DNA of 64,000 nucleotides. It comes from Kitagawia praeruptora (lineage: Eukaryota; Streptophyta; Magnoliopsida; Apiales; Apiaceae). Positions 24,131 to 34,483 of this stretch are shown here, piece after piece. The stretch spans positions 99,094,001 to 99,158,000 of the forward strand of contig CM075351.1 of the NCBI GenBank assembly GCA_037693485.1, in the 5' to 3' direction. A program made the position numbers and the translations under genes. How positions within the stretch are numbered: the stretch's first letter is position 1; each line of letters starts with the position of its first letter. A model generated the notes under the pieces. That model searched no databases and was not told the origin of the DNA. It worked only from the letters and a program-made list of their open reading frames with translations.

Positions 24131-24167
24131 AGAACTAGCCCGTGCCTTGCACGGGCGATAAAGCTAG

Positions 24168-24771
24168 TTGATTTATGGATTAATAATTAAGCATTCGAAG
24201 AAGTTTGTGCCTAGCACGAGTATAGAAAAGGCTTAAAACTCATTATAAGTGATCTAACATTATTGAAGAAATAATATTGGAACATTAACTTCAGATAACT
24301 AACTGCATATTTTTGCTATGTAATTTAGAGAATAAATTAATTTTGTATATTGTAATGTAGTATTTTTACTTTATAGAAATGTGTAATACAATATTTTTTT
24401 AAAATAATTTCTTGGTTCTTGTGCATTATTTGACATTCAATAATATCAAATACAACAAATACATGACTGTGAGTACTTTGAAAAAATAAAATTTTAGAAA
24501 AAATAAAGGGCACACCTCAATGTTTTAATCAAAGTGAAAGATCTTGAAAAAGAGACAAAATAAATATTGGCTAAAAAAACGCGACGAACTTAAAATTTTA
24601 ATTATCACAATATCGTTAGCTAAAAAAAAACACGACAAACTTAAAAAATTTAATTTAATTGTCACAATATCAATTCCTAATATTAATATCAAATGTACCT
24701 TCCATAGAGCAATCCCGGGAATTGAAGCTAGTTCATTCTAAACCCTTGATTTGCACAATACAGAGCTCCTC
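24168..24771. other. 5' flank of the 199-aa gene
   Basis: AT-rich spacer between the Helitron 3' end and the next gene. It should include that gene's promoter. The frame at 24544-24741 is low-complexity Lys-rich and not credited. Confidence 0.5.
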
Positions 24772-25371
24772 ATGTTTTCAATCAACCCCATCAATTCTTC
24801 ACCATCACCAACCTTCAAATTCTTCAAAGCCCATGAATCAAACACCCAAATCTCAACATGGGCCTCTCTATTTTCCCCCAAAACCCAACCCCTTTTCACC
24901 CCTTCATCATCCACCCACTTTTTCCACACCCCCACCAAATTTCTCGCCAAGAAAATGAACAGTGATGCTGAACTTGCAGCAGATTTAGCTGCAGAAATTG
25001 AGAAAATGAAGACCCATTTGGCCAAAAAAGAGGAAGCAATGAAGAAAAAAGAGGCAGCTATGAAGAAAAGTGCTGAAATTTTGTTCAAAGAGATGTGTAA
25101 GTACTTGGAAATGCAAGAGTGTGAAGTTATGAAGAAATGGAAGAGTATGAATGGAGATGAGAAGTTGGGGTTGGTTAATGAGTTTGTTGCGGAATGGGGT
25201 CGTGATTTTCATCCGTTGTCTGCGAAATCTGTTATCGAAATGGTGGATATGTATATGGTTGAAGATGTTGAGGATGAAAATGGTAATGTAACTAATGATG
25301 ATGATGAAGCTAGTTCTCCGTTGTCGTTTTCGAATATGTTTAAATTCTTGGGTTTGTTTCAAAATGAGTGA
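24772..25371 (+). CDS. Probable plastid-targeted coiled-coil protein of unknown function
   Basis: A single uninterrupted exon encodes 199 aa. I start at the ATG of 24772; the frame is open a little further upstream but without another ATG. Residues 1-61 are rich in Ser, Thr, Pro and Phe and nearly free of acidic residues (MFSINPINSSPSPTFKFF), typical of a chloroplast transit peptide. A second possible start is Met62 (MNSDAELAADLAAEIEKMKT). Residues about 66-105 form a charged Ala/Lys/Glu coiled coil with the short repeat KKEEAMKKKEAAMKKSAE. The following part (WKSMNGDEKLGLVNEFVAEW, then HPLSAKSVIEMVDMY) looks globular, and the C-terminus is acidic. No known domain was recognised and function is not inferred. 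Two decayed copies of its 3' end follow. Confidence 0.65.
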   Translation: MFSINPINSSPSPTFKFFKAHESNTQISTWASLFSPKTQPLFTPSSSTHFFHTPTKFLAKKMNSDAELAADLAAEIEKMKTHLAKKEEAMKKKEAAMKKSAEILFKEMCKYLEMQECEVMKKWKSMNGDEKLGLVNEFVAEWGRDFHPLSAKSVIEMVDMYMVEDVEDENGNVTNDDDEASSPLSFSNMFKFLGLFQNE

Positions 25372-25377
25372 TTAATG

Positions 25378-26300
25378 ATTATGAAATATTTGGATATGTA
25401 CTTGGTTGAAGATGTTGATTATGGGAATAGTAATGTGTATTTAGTTATGATGGTAGTTCTCCAGTGTTTCATAGTTTGTTTCAAAACAACAATTGATGCT
25501 TATCGAAGTATTTTTAGTGGTCATTGGAGTATTTTTATTGGTGTTTTCGTCACTTTATTGGTATTTTTACGTATCTCCTCATATTTGTATTTTTGTTCTT
25601 ATATTTTGTGTTCAGTTTCATGTCTGGTTCTGAATCGATCAATCTACTCGAGCTTGTTCAGATTAGAGCTTGTTTGGAGTAGCACAATTAAATGAGTAAG
25701 CTCAGCTTATAGATTTATATAATCTATACTTGATTTTGTACCATTTTGATATTGAAACCTAGACCGATAAAGCAGATGCTGCAAAGTTTTAAGCGGGGTG
25801 TTGATTTTCATCCACTGTCTGCAAAATGTGTTAAAGGAAATGCCCGATGCAGCCCATGGATTAGGTCTTCTTGCTAACGTTGAGTAAAGATGGTGATTAT
25901 GAGAATGATAATGTATAGTTCTTCGATGTTGTTTCATAGTCTGTTAGAATTCTTGGGTTTTTCTCAAAACAAGTAACTAATGATTATCAGAGTATTACGG
26001 ATGGTGTTTGCAACACTCTGCTGGCCAGTGAACGTGATTGTGTTTCAAAACTTCAATGCCTTAGATGTTAGATGTAGATCGTGAGTATTCGAACCCATGA
26101 ATATATTTTGTTCTCTGATTTTGTGTTCAATATTTTATCTGGTTCTAAAATTGAACAATCTATTCGAGCTTATATGGCTTAAAGCTTGTTATGGACAGCA
26201 AAATTAAATGAGTGAGCTCAGCTTATATATACATATCAATCTACGTGATCTGTAACATCTCATTTGGCATTGGAACCTAGATTGAAAACTCAGATGCTGC
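25378..26300 (+). pseudogene. Decayed tandem copies of the 3' end of the preceding gene
   Basis: Copy A (about 25378-25500) matches the coding end from GGATATGTA through GTTGAAGATGTTGA and TAGTTCTCC to TTTGTTTCAAAA. Copy B (about 25785-25990) matches TTTTCATCCACTGTCTGC and ends TTCTTGGGTTTTTCTCAAAA and TAATGATTATC, like the authentic 3' end. Their downstream sequences are also related to each other with an offset of about 510 bp (ATGAGTAAGCTCAGCTTATA at 25691 and ATGAGTGAGCTCAGCTTATA at 26209). Frameshifts and stops rule out function. Confidence 0.75.
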
Positions 26301-26455
26301 TCCATATTCATGCTCTTGTAAGGAATTATGGAACAGATGCTGTGAATCTGATAATGAACATGATCCAAAAATTGGGATACATACAACACAACATTTTATT
26401 GTGATTGATACATATTGACCAAGTCTTGAGTTAAAAATGCTCATAAACAAGGTTA
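26301..26455. other. Spacer between convergent genes
   Basis: The end of the duplicated tract and the 3' flank of the minus-strand oxidoreductase gene. No feature seen. Confidence 0.5.
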
Positions 26456-28937
26456 TTACATATGTACAGGTTCAAAACCATGATTAATGGATCTCAGAAC
26501 TGCATCCAGTACAAGCTGAGTCATTCTACTAATTTCTGCCCATTTCTGATCTGGTAGCCACCCATTATATTTGATTCCTTGAATCAACTTAGCAAACTCT
26601 TGTACCATCCTAGCCTCTTGTGGAAGCCCACTAGTATCTACTCGAACTTCTTCGGGTTTTACATTCCATCCAATGTGCAACTCTGCAAACTTTGCACCTG
26701 ACGTGTATTTGAAGGATGCAGAGGTCTCTTCGTAAGGGATTATAAGGTCTTCCAGATGAAGTGATCCATTAGAGCCAGAAATGGACAAGTCCATGGTCTC
26801 ATGAGCAAGGAAGGAGCAGAAGAATGTGGCAACTAGTTCTTCTTTTTCCCAGTGCAAGGAGGCAATGCAAGAGAGAATGACCCCATCTGAATTGCGGACA
26901 AGGGAAGGTAATGCAGTTACTGTTGTAGGTAATTTGTTATTCATTGCCCACAGAATGGCTCCGATGCAATACCATCCCGCATCTCCTAATGCACCGAGGG
27001 AGTCTAAATCTGGTTTGACTCTCACATTATTCTCAAGAAATCCTTGGCCGGCATTATATGATGATGAGCTGTAAATCTAATAGAACAACTAAATCTTTAT
27101 TTTAATGAGCATTTGGCAATGGTATACTGATATTACTTAGCAAGTAGAAAAAAGTTTTCCATATATAAGTAAAAAAAATATATGCATAGGCTGTATCTTT
27201 TGATCTCTCTGCCTAGTGACTACTGACTAGAGAGTTTTTGATTATGTTTTATGGGACCTGAAGAAAATTGCTCTGATAGATGCAGTCATGAGAAAACACA
27301 TTGTTGCAGTATTACTATGATGAGAAGTGGAACCTAAAGTAGCAATTGTAAAATTCAAGATTTTTCCCTTTTGTTGATACTAATCATGTATTACTCCATC
27401 TTTCTGTTACAGAAGACCTGTTTTTTGTTTTTGTAAATATCAGTGTTTAAGTACCTACCTGTAAGAGTACTGAATGGTTGATTAGCCTTATTGGTATATT
27501 AATACTATCTTTATGCTTTACATTGGAGTAATTATGATGCTAAACTTATACATTACAGCTTTGAATGATGTTTTTCTCATCCTGCTTGGTCTTCCTTTGT
27601 GCATTATAAAGTATGGAAATGTTTATGGAGTGCTAATGTTCCTTCGAAAGTTTAATTTTTTGCGTGGAGAGCTCTTATTCATCGTCTTCCTACAACATCA
27701 AATTTCAATAAGAGGGGACTTACACTCCACAATGTAAGTTGTGTTCACAGTTCTTATGCTCCAGAAGATACTTTTCATGCTTTGGTTAAGTGCCCTTGGG
27801 CTAATAATATTTGGAGGAGGTTTTCAAAGACAAATATAATCTGACGCAAAATATTTACTAGGTTCCTACTTTGTTTCTTGAGATATCTATCATAGATCCC
27901 AATGGTTTTGATTTATTTTTAGTGCTTTTATGGAATGTATGGCATGAACGAAATAAAGTGTTTCAAGGAGATAAAGCAAGAGATATATCTGAGATTATAG
28001 CATCTGCAAGGCAGTTCCTCTCAGATTTTAAATATGCTAACGGCAGATTGGAACAAGAACTTGGAGGAACACCAGAATCCTATATCCAGAGATGGATGCC
28101 TCCCCAGAATGATAAGGTATTAAAGTTTAATTGTGACGCTAGTTGGATTTCATCTACCGAGCATGCTGCAATTAGTTTTGTTCATGGTCTTTTGAATGTT
28201 GTTCATGGTCTTTTGCTAGAAGGGAATGTAATAGGCTAGCTGATTGTTTAGCAAGGTGGGCTCTTAGCCAGATTTCCAGATTGTTTTTTAAGAGTGGTGT
28301 CCCTGATGTAGCTCATAATTTGCTTATCAATGATGTACCAGTTTAAAGAAATTAATTGAATGTTATGTTGACCATAAAACAAAAAAACCACACATCAGAA
28401 GGTTGATGTGGTACATTTGCAAAATATTAGTATTTCTTTAAAATGAACAAGTGGAGTACTACTTACAGATTTCACTTGACCAAACATTTTGGAATCAGAG
28501 AGCATCTCCTTAATTTTAGCAGTCCTAGGATGATGATACCACATACTTCCATCCATGAACTGAACACTGTTGGATCGACACGCTTCCAGTATCCGATCAA
28601 GCTCAGTTACATTAAGAGCTGTCGGTTTCTCCAGCAGCACATGTTTTTTCTTTTCAGCAGCCAAAACAGCCCATTCCAAGTGAAGACTTCTAGGCAATGG
28701 CATATAAACAGCATCCACTAAAGGGTCATCTAGCAATTCACTGTAGCTGCCATAGATCATCACTTCTTCAACTGAGTAACCATTTTTAATGGCAAATTGC
28801 TTCGCTTTTTCCACGGATCGACTGGCAATCGCATAAAGGGTCGAGTTAGGAGACATTGCAATAGCTCTTGACACTTTTCTTGCTATCTCGGCACATCCCA
28901 TTATTCCGAAACGAATAGGTTTTGTATCTTGAGCCAT
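26456..28937 (-). CDS. Gfo/Idh/MocA-family oxidoreductase
   Basis: Two minus-strand exons, 28467-28937 (157 codons) and 26456-27076 (206 codons plus stop), join in phase 0 to give 363 aa, the size of the Arabidopsis homologue At4g09670. I start at the ATG of 28937 (MAQDTKPIRFGIMGCAEIAR); the frame extends upstream without an ATG. Residues 10-20 are the Rossmann dinucleotide-binding loop, and EKP at 103-105 (HVLLEKPTALN) is the family signature with the catalytic-site lysine. GALGDAGWY at 185-193 opens the C-terminal alpha/beta substrate domain. Exon 2 starts at ATTTACAGC after an upstream TTAG acceptor; the alternative acceptor two codons on breaks the frame. Members are NAD(P)-dependent sugar or trans-dihydrodiol-type dehydrogenases, expected in the cytosol; the plant substrate is not established to my knowledge. 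The 1390-bp intron holds a LINE tail. Confidence 0.93.
27600..28346 (+). pseudogene. 3' remnant of a plant LINE, antisense in the oxidoreductase intron
   Basis: Broken plus-strand frames give the C-terminus of a LINE polyprotein. A zinc-binding region follows the reverse transcriptase (WRALIHRLPTTS; then KRGLTLHNVSC, HALVKCPWANNIW; 27665-27830). A linker reads LLWNVWHERNKVFQG. The start of the RNase H domain is VLKFNCDASW, and its end is ARRECNRLADCLARWA running to a TAA at 28344. Most of the RNase H core between those last two pieces is missing, by internal deletion near 28155. No reverse transcriptase core is present, as expected for a 5'-truncated LINE copy. Confidence 0.85.
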
Positions 28938-29690
28938 TTTTTCTTTCTTGTTTCTTTGTTGAGGTTTCAAGACTGATGGGTGTATCCCTGTAGTTTATGC
29001 TAGGGAGATGTTAATGATATTTCATACGTGTGTTGTTCTGTGCCTTTTGTTTGTGGATTGCAGCTGGAAAGGTAAGTGTATGGTAAAACTAAAATCAACT
29101 TGTAGCTTTGGATATTTGGATGAAAGTGAAACTGTAGCTTTAATTCTACAGACGAGACTCAAGACATTCTTTTTGTATTTTATACATTGTTATAGAAATC
29201 GGTCAATTTCTGAAAAATCGTCGATAAATCGGTCAATTTTTGAAAAATCGTCGATAAATCGGTCAAAAATCGATCAAAATTTTGGAATCGATTCGGCCGA
29301 TTTTGCAAAAATTGATGATAAATCATCGATTTTTCAACTGAATCACCTATTAAATCGTAAATCGGTACCTCAACCAAATAGTTTCGATTTCCGAAATCTG
29401 CAACACTAATTTTATACCAAGATTTAATTTTCTATAATTACAACATGTGTCATACATAACTAGCTTGAGCAATAGCAAAGAACAGTGAGAGCATTAAGAA
29501 AATAAATTTTGCTAGAGCTGCCAATAGAAACTTTGAGAGCTCACAGCTGAGGCTTCAAACACTTTGACCGGAGCCGATATATGCCCTCATTATATTGTGT
29601 TTTGTGCATAAAAAATTCAAATTGTGCGTGAAAAATTCTTTCACGAGATTTATTCAAAAATTATGGTAAGTTCCTCATATGTTATATGCC
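28938..29690. other. 5' flank of the oxidoreductase gene with short repeats
   Basis: The first part should contain the minus-strand promoter. At 29199-29290 a unit of about 30 bp (AAATCGGTCAATTTCTGAAA) is repeated three times, followed by related ATCGAT-rich sequence. Frames across it (29008-29409) are repeat translations, not genes. Confidence 0.6.
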
Positions 29691-30154
29691 GAGAAAATGC
29701 CCAAAATGGCACAAAAATGGGGGTTGGATGTCCAAAATAGCACTCCTGGAAAATCATGCCCGCGCGGCACTTTCTTCACGCATCTGTTAAATGCGTTAGG
29801 GGGTAACGCATGTTCAACATGCGTTACTCGTGTATTTTCCAACCCCACCAGCTGAAAAAACAAGCAAAACGCATGGTACACTTGCGTTTGGGGTGTAACG
29901 CAAGTGCGTGATGCGTTACCCCCATAACGCATCACGCACTTGCGTTACAGCCCAAACGCTGGTATTAGATGCGTTTCTGGTCTGAAAAATCAGTTGGGGA
30001 AGGAAAAATACACGAGTAACGCATGTACGACATGCGTTACTCCCCTAACGCAGACAATACTTGCGTTATGTATGTGCCAGTGCGGGGTACACTTCCCAGA
30101 AAGTGCTATTTTGGGCATTTTGATCAGAAATAGTGCTATTTTGGCACTTCACCC
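29691..30154. mobile_element. MULE-type element with perfect 9-bp duplication
   Basis: TTATATGCC at 29682-29690 and 30155-30163 is a perfect 9-bp target duplication. Ends are inverted repeats: GAGAAAATGCCCAAAATGG on the left and, reversed, GGGTGAAGTGCCAAAATAGC on the right. The interior is GC-rich and dominated by GCGTTAC/GTAACGC motifs, including a large palindrome centred near 29917 with CGCAAGTGCGTGATGCGTTA on one side and its complement on the other. There is no transposase. The overlapping frames on both strands are consequences of the palindromes. Confidence 0.88.
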
Positions 30155-30397
30155 TTATATGCCCTCGTTATATTGTGTTTTGTGCTTCGACACAAGTACT
30201 GTATATTACTGAGTAGAGTTCCTCATGTTTTGCTTAATCCATCTTTGCAAATTTGCAATGCAAATTATGCAATGCACAATCATTTTTAATTTTATTTAGT
30301 TTAAATATAGCATATATTTTTAGTTTGGTACCTATGGTATGTAATTAACTTTTCGGTCAACAAGATACCATTTAACTTTTCCTTTTATTAATTTTAA
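30155..30397. other. Short AT-rich spacer
   Basis: Lies between the MULE-like element and the Helitron end. No feature seen. Confidence 0.5.
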
Positions 30398-30846
30398 CTA
30401 GCTTTAAATTCGTGCGATGTACGGATTACTTTTATAATTTTTTTATTAGATTTTATTTTGAATGTTATTGCAAATATTTTATTTTATATTTTAAATTTTA
30501 TGCCACATATTTTAATAATAAAGCATTGTGTTATAATATGTTATTAATTTTCTAAAGGATATATGTGATTTTTTTAATATTTATTATTAAATTTGTTGAT
30601 GAGTATTTTGTTAATATTATTATTATTTTTTATATTTTTGTGTTTGAAAGTGATTTTTAAAAGGTTAATTTTTTTTAAAAAAGGGTGGTAATACGTGATT
30701 TTCCGGTGTCTTTTGATTGTTAGTTAATTTTGTTTTATATTATTTTTGTTTTTGTATAAAATTATATTTAGATTGTATATTAAATTATTATTTTGGGTTT
30801 ATAGTTTTTTTTGGTGTTTAATAATAATATATTTGGATTCTCTTTG

Positions 30847-30902
30847 TATGTATGTATGTATGTATGTATGTATGTATGTATGTATGTATGTATGTATGTA
30901 TG
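30847..30902. repeat. (TATG)n microsatellite
   Basis: About fourteen uninterrupted TATG units, followed by a short TA run. Confidence 0.95.
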
Positions 30903-31225
30903 TGTATCTATATATATATATATTAATATATGCAAACTTATCTTCTTAAAAAAATTATGTAAACTTTTAATAATAATTATTGAAGTTGTATTTTAAACAT
31001 TTTAGTTTTTTATTATTTTTTTATTTTAGTACATTATATATGATGTTATATTATATTCGTGTAATTATTCTTTTTATCTTTTGATTTTTACACGCGTGGT
31101 AGAATTTTTAAGGTATTTTTGAACTTTTTTTCAAAATATATGTGGTATTAAATTTTTTATTTCTTTGAATATTGTTTTTTGGTTTATGTTTATTTCATTT
31201 TTTTTTCATGTGTGGTGTTTATTAT

Positions 31226-31721
31226 TATTGGGAGTTGTCCCGCATCGGTTGTAGGAGGGGTAGATAGCCACTCCATCCTTTTGGGATGTGCCAAAAAACA
31301 AATCTGTGTGAGCCTAACCCAATCCAAAGTAGACAATATCATACTAATGTGGAGTTAAGGCTTATTGAGCAAGCCCAACAAGTGATATCAGAGCTATGGT
31401 TGTAACGATCCTTAATAATCTCGATGGGCTCCAGAATGGATCCAAGGAAAAGGCAGACGGACCTTCCATTATGGGCCTAGGGTAGCCAGATAGCCAGAAT
31501 TTCCATTGTGGGTCAAGGAGGAACCAAATCACATAGAAGGAGGCAGATTCGTCAGGTGTCGAGCCCGATGTGTGTAGGAGGGACAGATAGCCACTCCATT
31601 AGTATGAGGCCTTTTGGGATGTGCGCAAAAACAAATTCGTGTGGGCCTAACCCAACCCAAAGCGGACAATATCATACATTCATACTAATGTGGATTTAAG
31701 GCATGTTGAGCAAACCCAACA
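31226..31721 (+). mobile_element. TRIM retroelement inside the Helitron
   Basis: The left terminal repeat (31226-31380) and the right one (about 31550-31721) share GATAGCCACTCCAT, CTTTTGGGATGTGC, CCTAACCCAA and GACAATATCATAC, and both end AAGC/AAAC-CCAACA. A perfect 5-bp duplication ATTAT lies at 31221-31225 and 31722-31726. TGATATCAGAGC at 31383-31394 is an almost perfect initiator-Met primer site. Phrases such as GTCCCGCATCGG and GGGCCTAACCCAACCC are common to widespread plant TRIM families. The first base pair of the left end is TA instead of TG, and the right repeat's start has diverged. No coding capacity. Confidence 0.88.
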
Positions 31722-32344
31722 ATTATGTGTTTTTGTTTAGAGTAAGTTTAGGATGTTTTTGTTGTTTTATATTTAGATACTATATAATTTTATTTTTTGG
31801 GTAATTTTTTTAAATTTTAGAAACATTTTTGTTGTAAATGATTTTCTTGTAAATTACATATATTTGAACATTTAGCCTAGCATATATTTTAATATTTCAA
31901 TTTTTTTGGGGTTTTTTTATATTTCATTGTTTTTGTTTGTTTACTTTGTTTATTATTTTTGTTAGTTTGTTTGTTTACTTTGTTTATTTTTGAAAATTTT
32001 AGAAATATGTTTGTTGTAAATGATTTTCTTGTAAATTACATATATTTGAACATTTAGTCTAGCATGTATTTTAATATTTCATTTTTTTGCGGTTTTTTTC
32101 TATTTCATTTTTTTATTTGTTTACTTTGTTTATTTTTTTTGTTAGTTTGTTTGTTTAGTTTTGAAAATGATATATTATTTGTTAATAGTGTTGTAGGATT
32201 TGTGCTAGGGTTTGGCTATTACAACTATCTCACCCGTACATTTTTTAGGTGTCTTTTTTTCATTTTAGGTGTCTTCAATTTATTATAATAGGCATGACGA
32301 CTAAACCATACCATCAAAACCCCTTACGCTAATTATATATAGGA

Positions 32345-32491
32345 TATAATGAGAACTTTTAAGAAGGAGTTATTTATTATTTTAATTATTGTATTTGAGT
32401 CTTTGATTACATAATTTAAGTGAGTAATTTGAATATTTATGAATAGATGTCTAATTATTTTTGAATGTTTTGTAGCTAGAAATGACTCTTA
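32345..32491. other. Spacer
   Basis: Short AT-rich spacer. No feature seen. Confidence 0.4.
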
Positions 32492-32812
32492 CACTTTGCT
32501 CCAGAGTTTAGAATATGAGAGAATGGAAGGGAAGAGAAAAGAAAATTTTAAAATTTTCTTTCTAAATCATGCTCCCTAATTTTGTTAAGATAGAAGAGAA
32601 AAGAAAATTGTTATGAGTTTCTTTCCAAAATCTTCTCTCCAAAAATGGGATGATTTTGAGAAGCTTTCACACTTGTCATTTTTTTCAAAATTTTCTCTCC
32701 TTTTCTAGAATATAAGTCGGGAGCACACTAAAGAAAATTTGTTTATATCTCTTCTCTCACCTTCTCTTCTTTTCTTTTCTCTTCTTAACTAAAAACTCTG
32801 GACCACAGTCTG
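32492..32812. mobile_element. MITE with CCAGAGTTT terminal repeats
   Basis: The left end CACTTTGCTCCAGAGTTTAG is matched in inverted orientation by the right end (reverse complement CAGACTGTGGTCCAGAGTTT). Purine-rich AGAGAAAAGAAAA on the left faces TTTTCTTTTCTCTTC on the right. Imperfect flanks TGACTCTTA and TTACTCTTT may be an old 9-bp duplication. Superfamily (hAT or MULE) is uncertain. Confidence 0.55.
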
Positions 32813-33026
32813 TTACTCTTTCAAATGCTAGTGTTTAATTTTTATTATAGTTAAATAGATCTTTTAATTATATATTGCATTTCAAAGTCAACTCATCTAA
32901 AATCTTAAGATGTTACAAGAAGACACCAATTGGATCATATATTATATTATAACATGTTTTTTTATGAAATTATATTATAACATGTTAATTGCTCATGAAT
33001 GATGAGTTAATTTGTGTCTAAGACGT

Positions 33027-34322
33027 TGTTGAGTATTGAACACGGTAAAAGAATACAGAGGGGGGGGGGGGGTGAATGGATTCTTGAACTTTTCTTGGAT
33101 TGAGTCTGTGTAGCAGATAAGTGCCTGTGTGTGCAGAAATTAAGGTGCGGATAAATAAACAACACAAGACACAATATCACTTTAATCTAATGTATATTAG
33201 ATAAAGGTTGCTACAATCTGTGAATACAAATGGTAGTATTCTCAGCTTCGTTTTTCTCAGAGAGATATAGCTTACAGTGTATGAAAAACTTGACTCACAA
33301 AAGTTACTAAGTTATGAAGTGAGGCTGTGTCCTTATAGAACATGGATACAGCCTGCTTACTACAAATAAGGTAGCTAAAACACATTACTTTCTAGTCTGT
33401 CTATCCTTTTTGAGTAAGTGTCCAAACGGTTACAGACTTGACTTTGCAAAGCCTGTTTAGATCCACTTCTTTAGCTCCTTGTCTCTTCTATATCTCTCCA
33501 AGCTTCCTTGTAGGCTTTCCAGAGCACGTTACAGGTTGTGGTCCATAAAGTGCATTGGCTTGTTGCAGGTTTCTGACTTGTACAATTTCTTCAGTATTTT
33601 GTCTCCAAGAATGTATTCGAGAAGTGACTAAGTAAGTGATTCGAGAACTAGAATTGACTTGATCGATAACTCTGAGTTCTCGAATACTGTTATAGTGACA
33701 TATCGAACCACTTCTCGAATAGCTCTTTTCCATCAGGATTCCTTGAGTTGTCGAATAGAGCATTTGACTTATCGAATCCTCGAGTTGTCGAATAGCTTTC
33801 TGAGTCTTTGAGATATCGAATGGAACTTTGACTTGTTGACTCTTTGAGAACTCGAATACCATCTTGACTTGTTGACTTCTTGAGTTCTCGAATAGAGTAG
33901 TAGACATATCGAATCCCTGAGATATCGAATGAGATATCGAACAGTGTATTAAGAGATATCGAATAGTGTCTTGAGATATCGAATCTCTGACTTCTCGAAT
34001 GCTGGACTTCTCGAATAGACAAATATACTTCTCGAATTGGTACTTAGGCAAATTCTTCATTTCTTCAAATCCCAACTGTGATTATTTGGCAGTCTTTAAC
34101 TCCTTGCTTGAGGCATGAACCATGGAACTTCTTTCAAGCATTATTCTAGACTCTATTTGTACAGTTACACAACTAGGATTTGATGCCTATTACAAGTACA
34201 ATACAAACAGAAACTCTACAACTAGAGGTTCCCTCAGTTAAGAGGTCATGTAAGTAATGCAAAGCATTACAAACAATTAGGCTTGTTATTAGATGTATAC
34301 AGGCATGCCTCTGTAACTAACA
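33027..34322 (-). repeat. 3' LTR of the Sirevirus-like element
   Basis: Starts (plus strand) TGTTGAGTATTGAACACGG and ends CTCTGTAACTAACA, so it has TG...CA ends. The region 33610-34040 holds about twenty TCGA-centred motifs (ATATCGAAT, TTCTCGAAT, TTGTCGAAT). A run of 13 G lies at 33060-33072. The ORFs here (33488-34075) are translations of the motif array and not genes. Confidence 0.96.
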
Positions 34323-34335
34323 ATCTCCCCCAAAT
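34323..34335 (-). other. Polypurine tract
   Basis: Minus strand TTTGGGGGAGAT lies immediately upstream of the 3' LTR, the position of the plus-strand primer in reverse transcription. Confidence 0.85.
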
Positions 34336-34483
34336 TGTGAGTGAGACCCTTAGTCACAATTTCATGTCTGATAACAAGCCTAACATACATTAAAGATAAA
34401 ACTTTTAAAAGTACAGGTATGTGATTTGATTGAACACATAAATGAAATTACAAGATAAATACTTCTTACAGTATGATGAGGTA

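Larger units (their letters stand above)
15910..24167 (+). mobile_element. Candidate Helitron, 8.3 kb
   Basis: The 3' end is well supported: the hairpin GCCCGTGCCTTGCACGGGC (24138-24156) is followed by GATAAAG and CTAG (24164-24167), then T, which is the Helitron CTRR end and A/T insertion site. The 5' end is less certain: TCTCTTATATATAAGC preceded by A at 15909, similar to the start of the minus-strand Helitron at 32344. No Rep/helicase protein was recognised, so it would be non-autonomous. The interior has exon-like fragments on the plus strand and several later insertions. Hairpin-like relics (CTCGTGCCTCGCACGAAC at 22098) suggest that more than one Helitron end may be nested here, so the true unit could be shorter. 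Confidence 0.5.
30398..32344 (-). mobile_element. Non-autonomous Helitron, minus strand, 1947 bp
   Basis: Read on the minus strand, the 5' end is TCCTATATATAATTAGCG preceded by A (32345), and the 3' end is a short hairpin-like CCGTACATCGCACGAA followed by TTTAAAG and CTAG (30401-30398), then T. This meets the TC...CTRR rule and insertion between A and T without target duplication. Its 3' end resembles that of the larger Helitron at 24167 (AAAGCTAGT against AAAGCTAGT). The interior is very AT-rich and carries a TATG microsatellite and a TRIM. No Rep/helicase gene. Confidence 0.65.

Noticed and set aside
27871..28239. ORF of 122 aa as a host gene
   Set aside because: It is part of a frameshifted, internally deleted LINE C-terminus.
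29675..30212. Opposed ORFs of 86-90 aa
   Set aside because: They mirror each other across a palindromic TIR element and carry no domain.
33488..34075. Minus-strand ORF of 195 aa (and its 110-aa overlap) in the LTR; also 46346-46872 and 53387-53920
   Set aside because: They are translations of the TCGA-motif array repeated in every LTR copy, in more than one frame, with repetitive peptide and no domain.
33488..34075. CRISPR-like appearance of the regularly recurring short motif
   Set aside because: Spacing is irregular, the repeats are only about 8-10 bp and degenerate, and the setting is a plant LTR.
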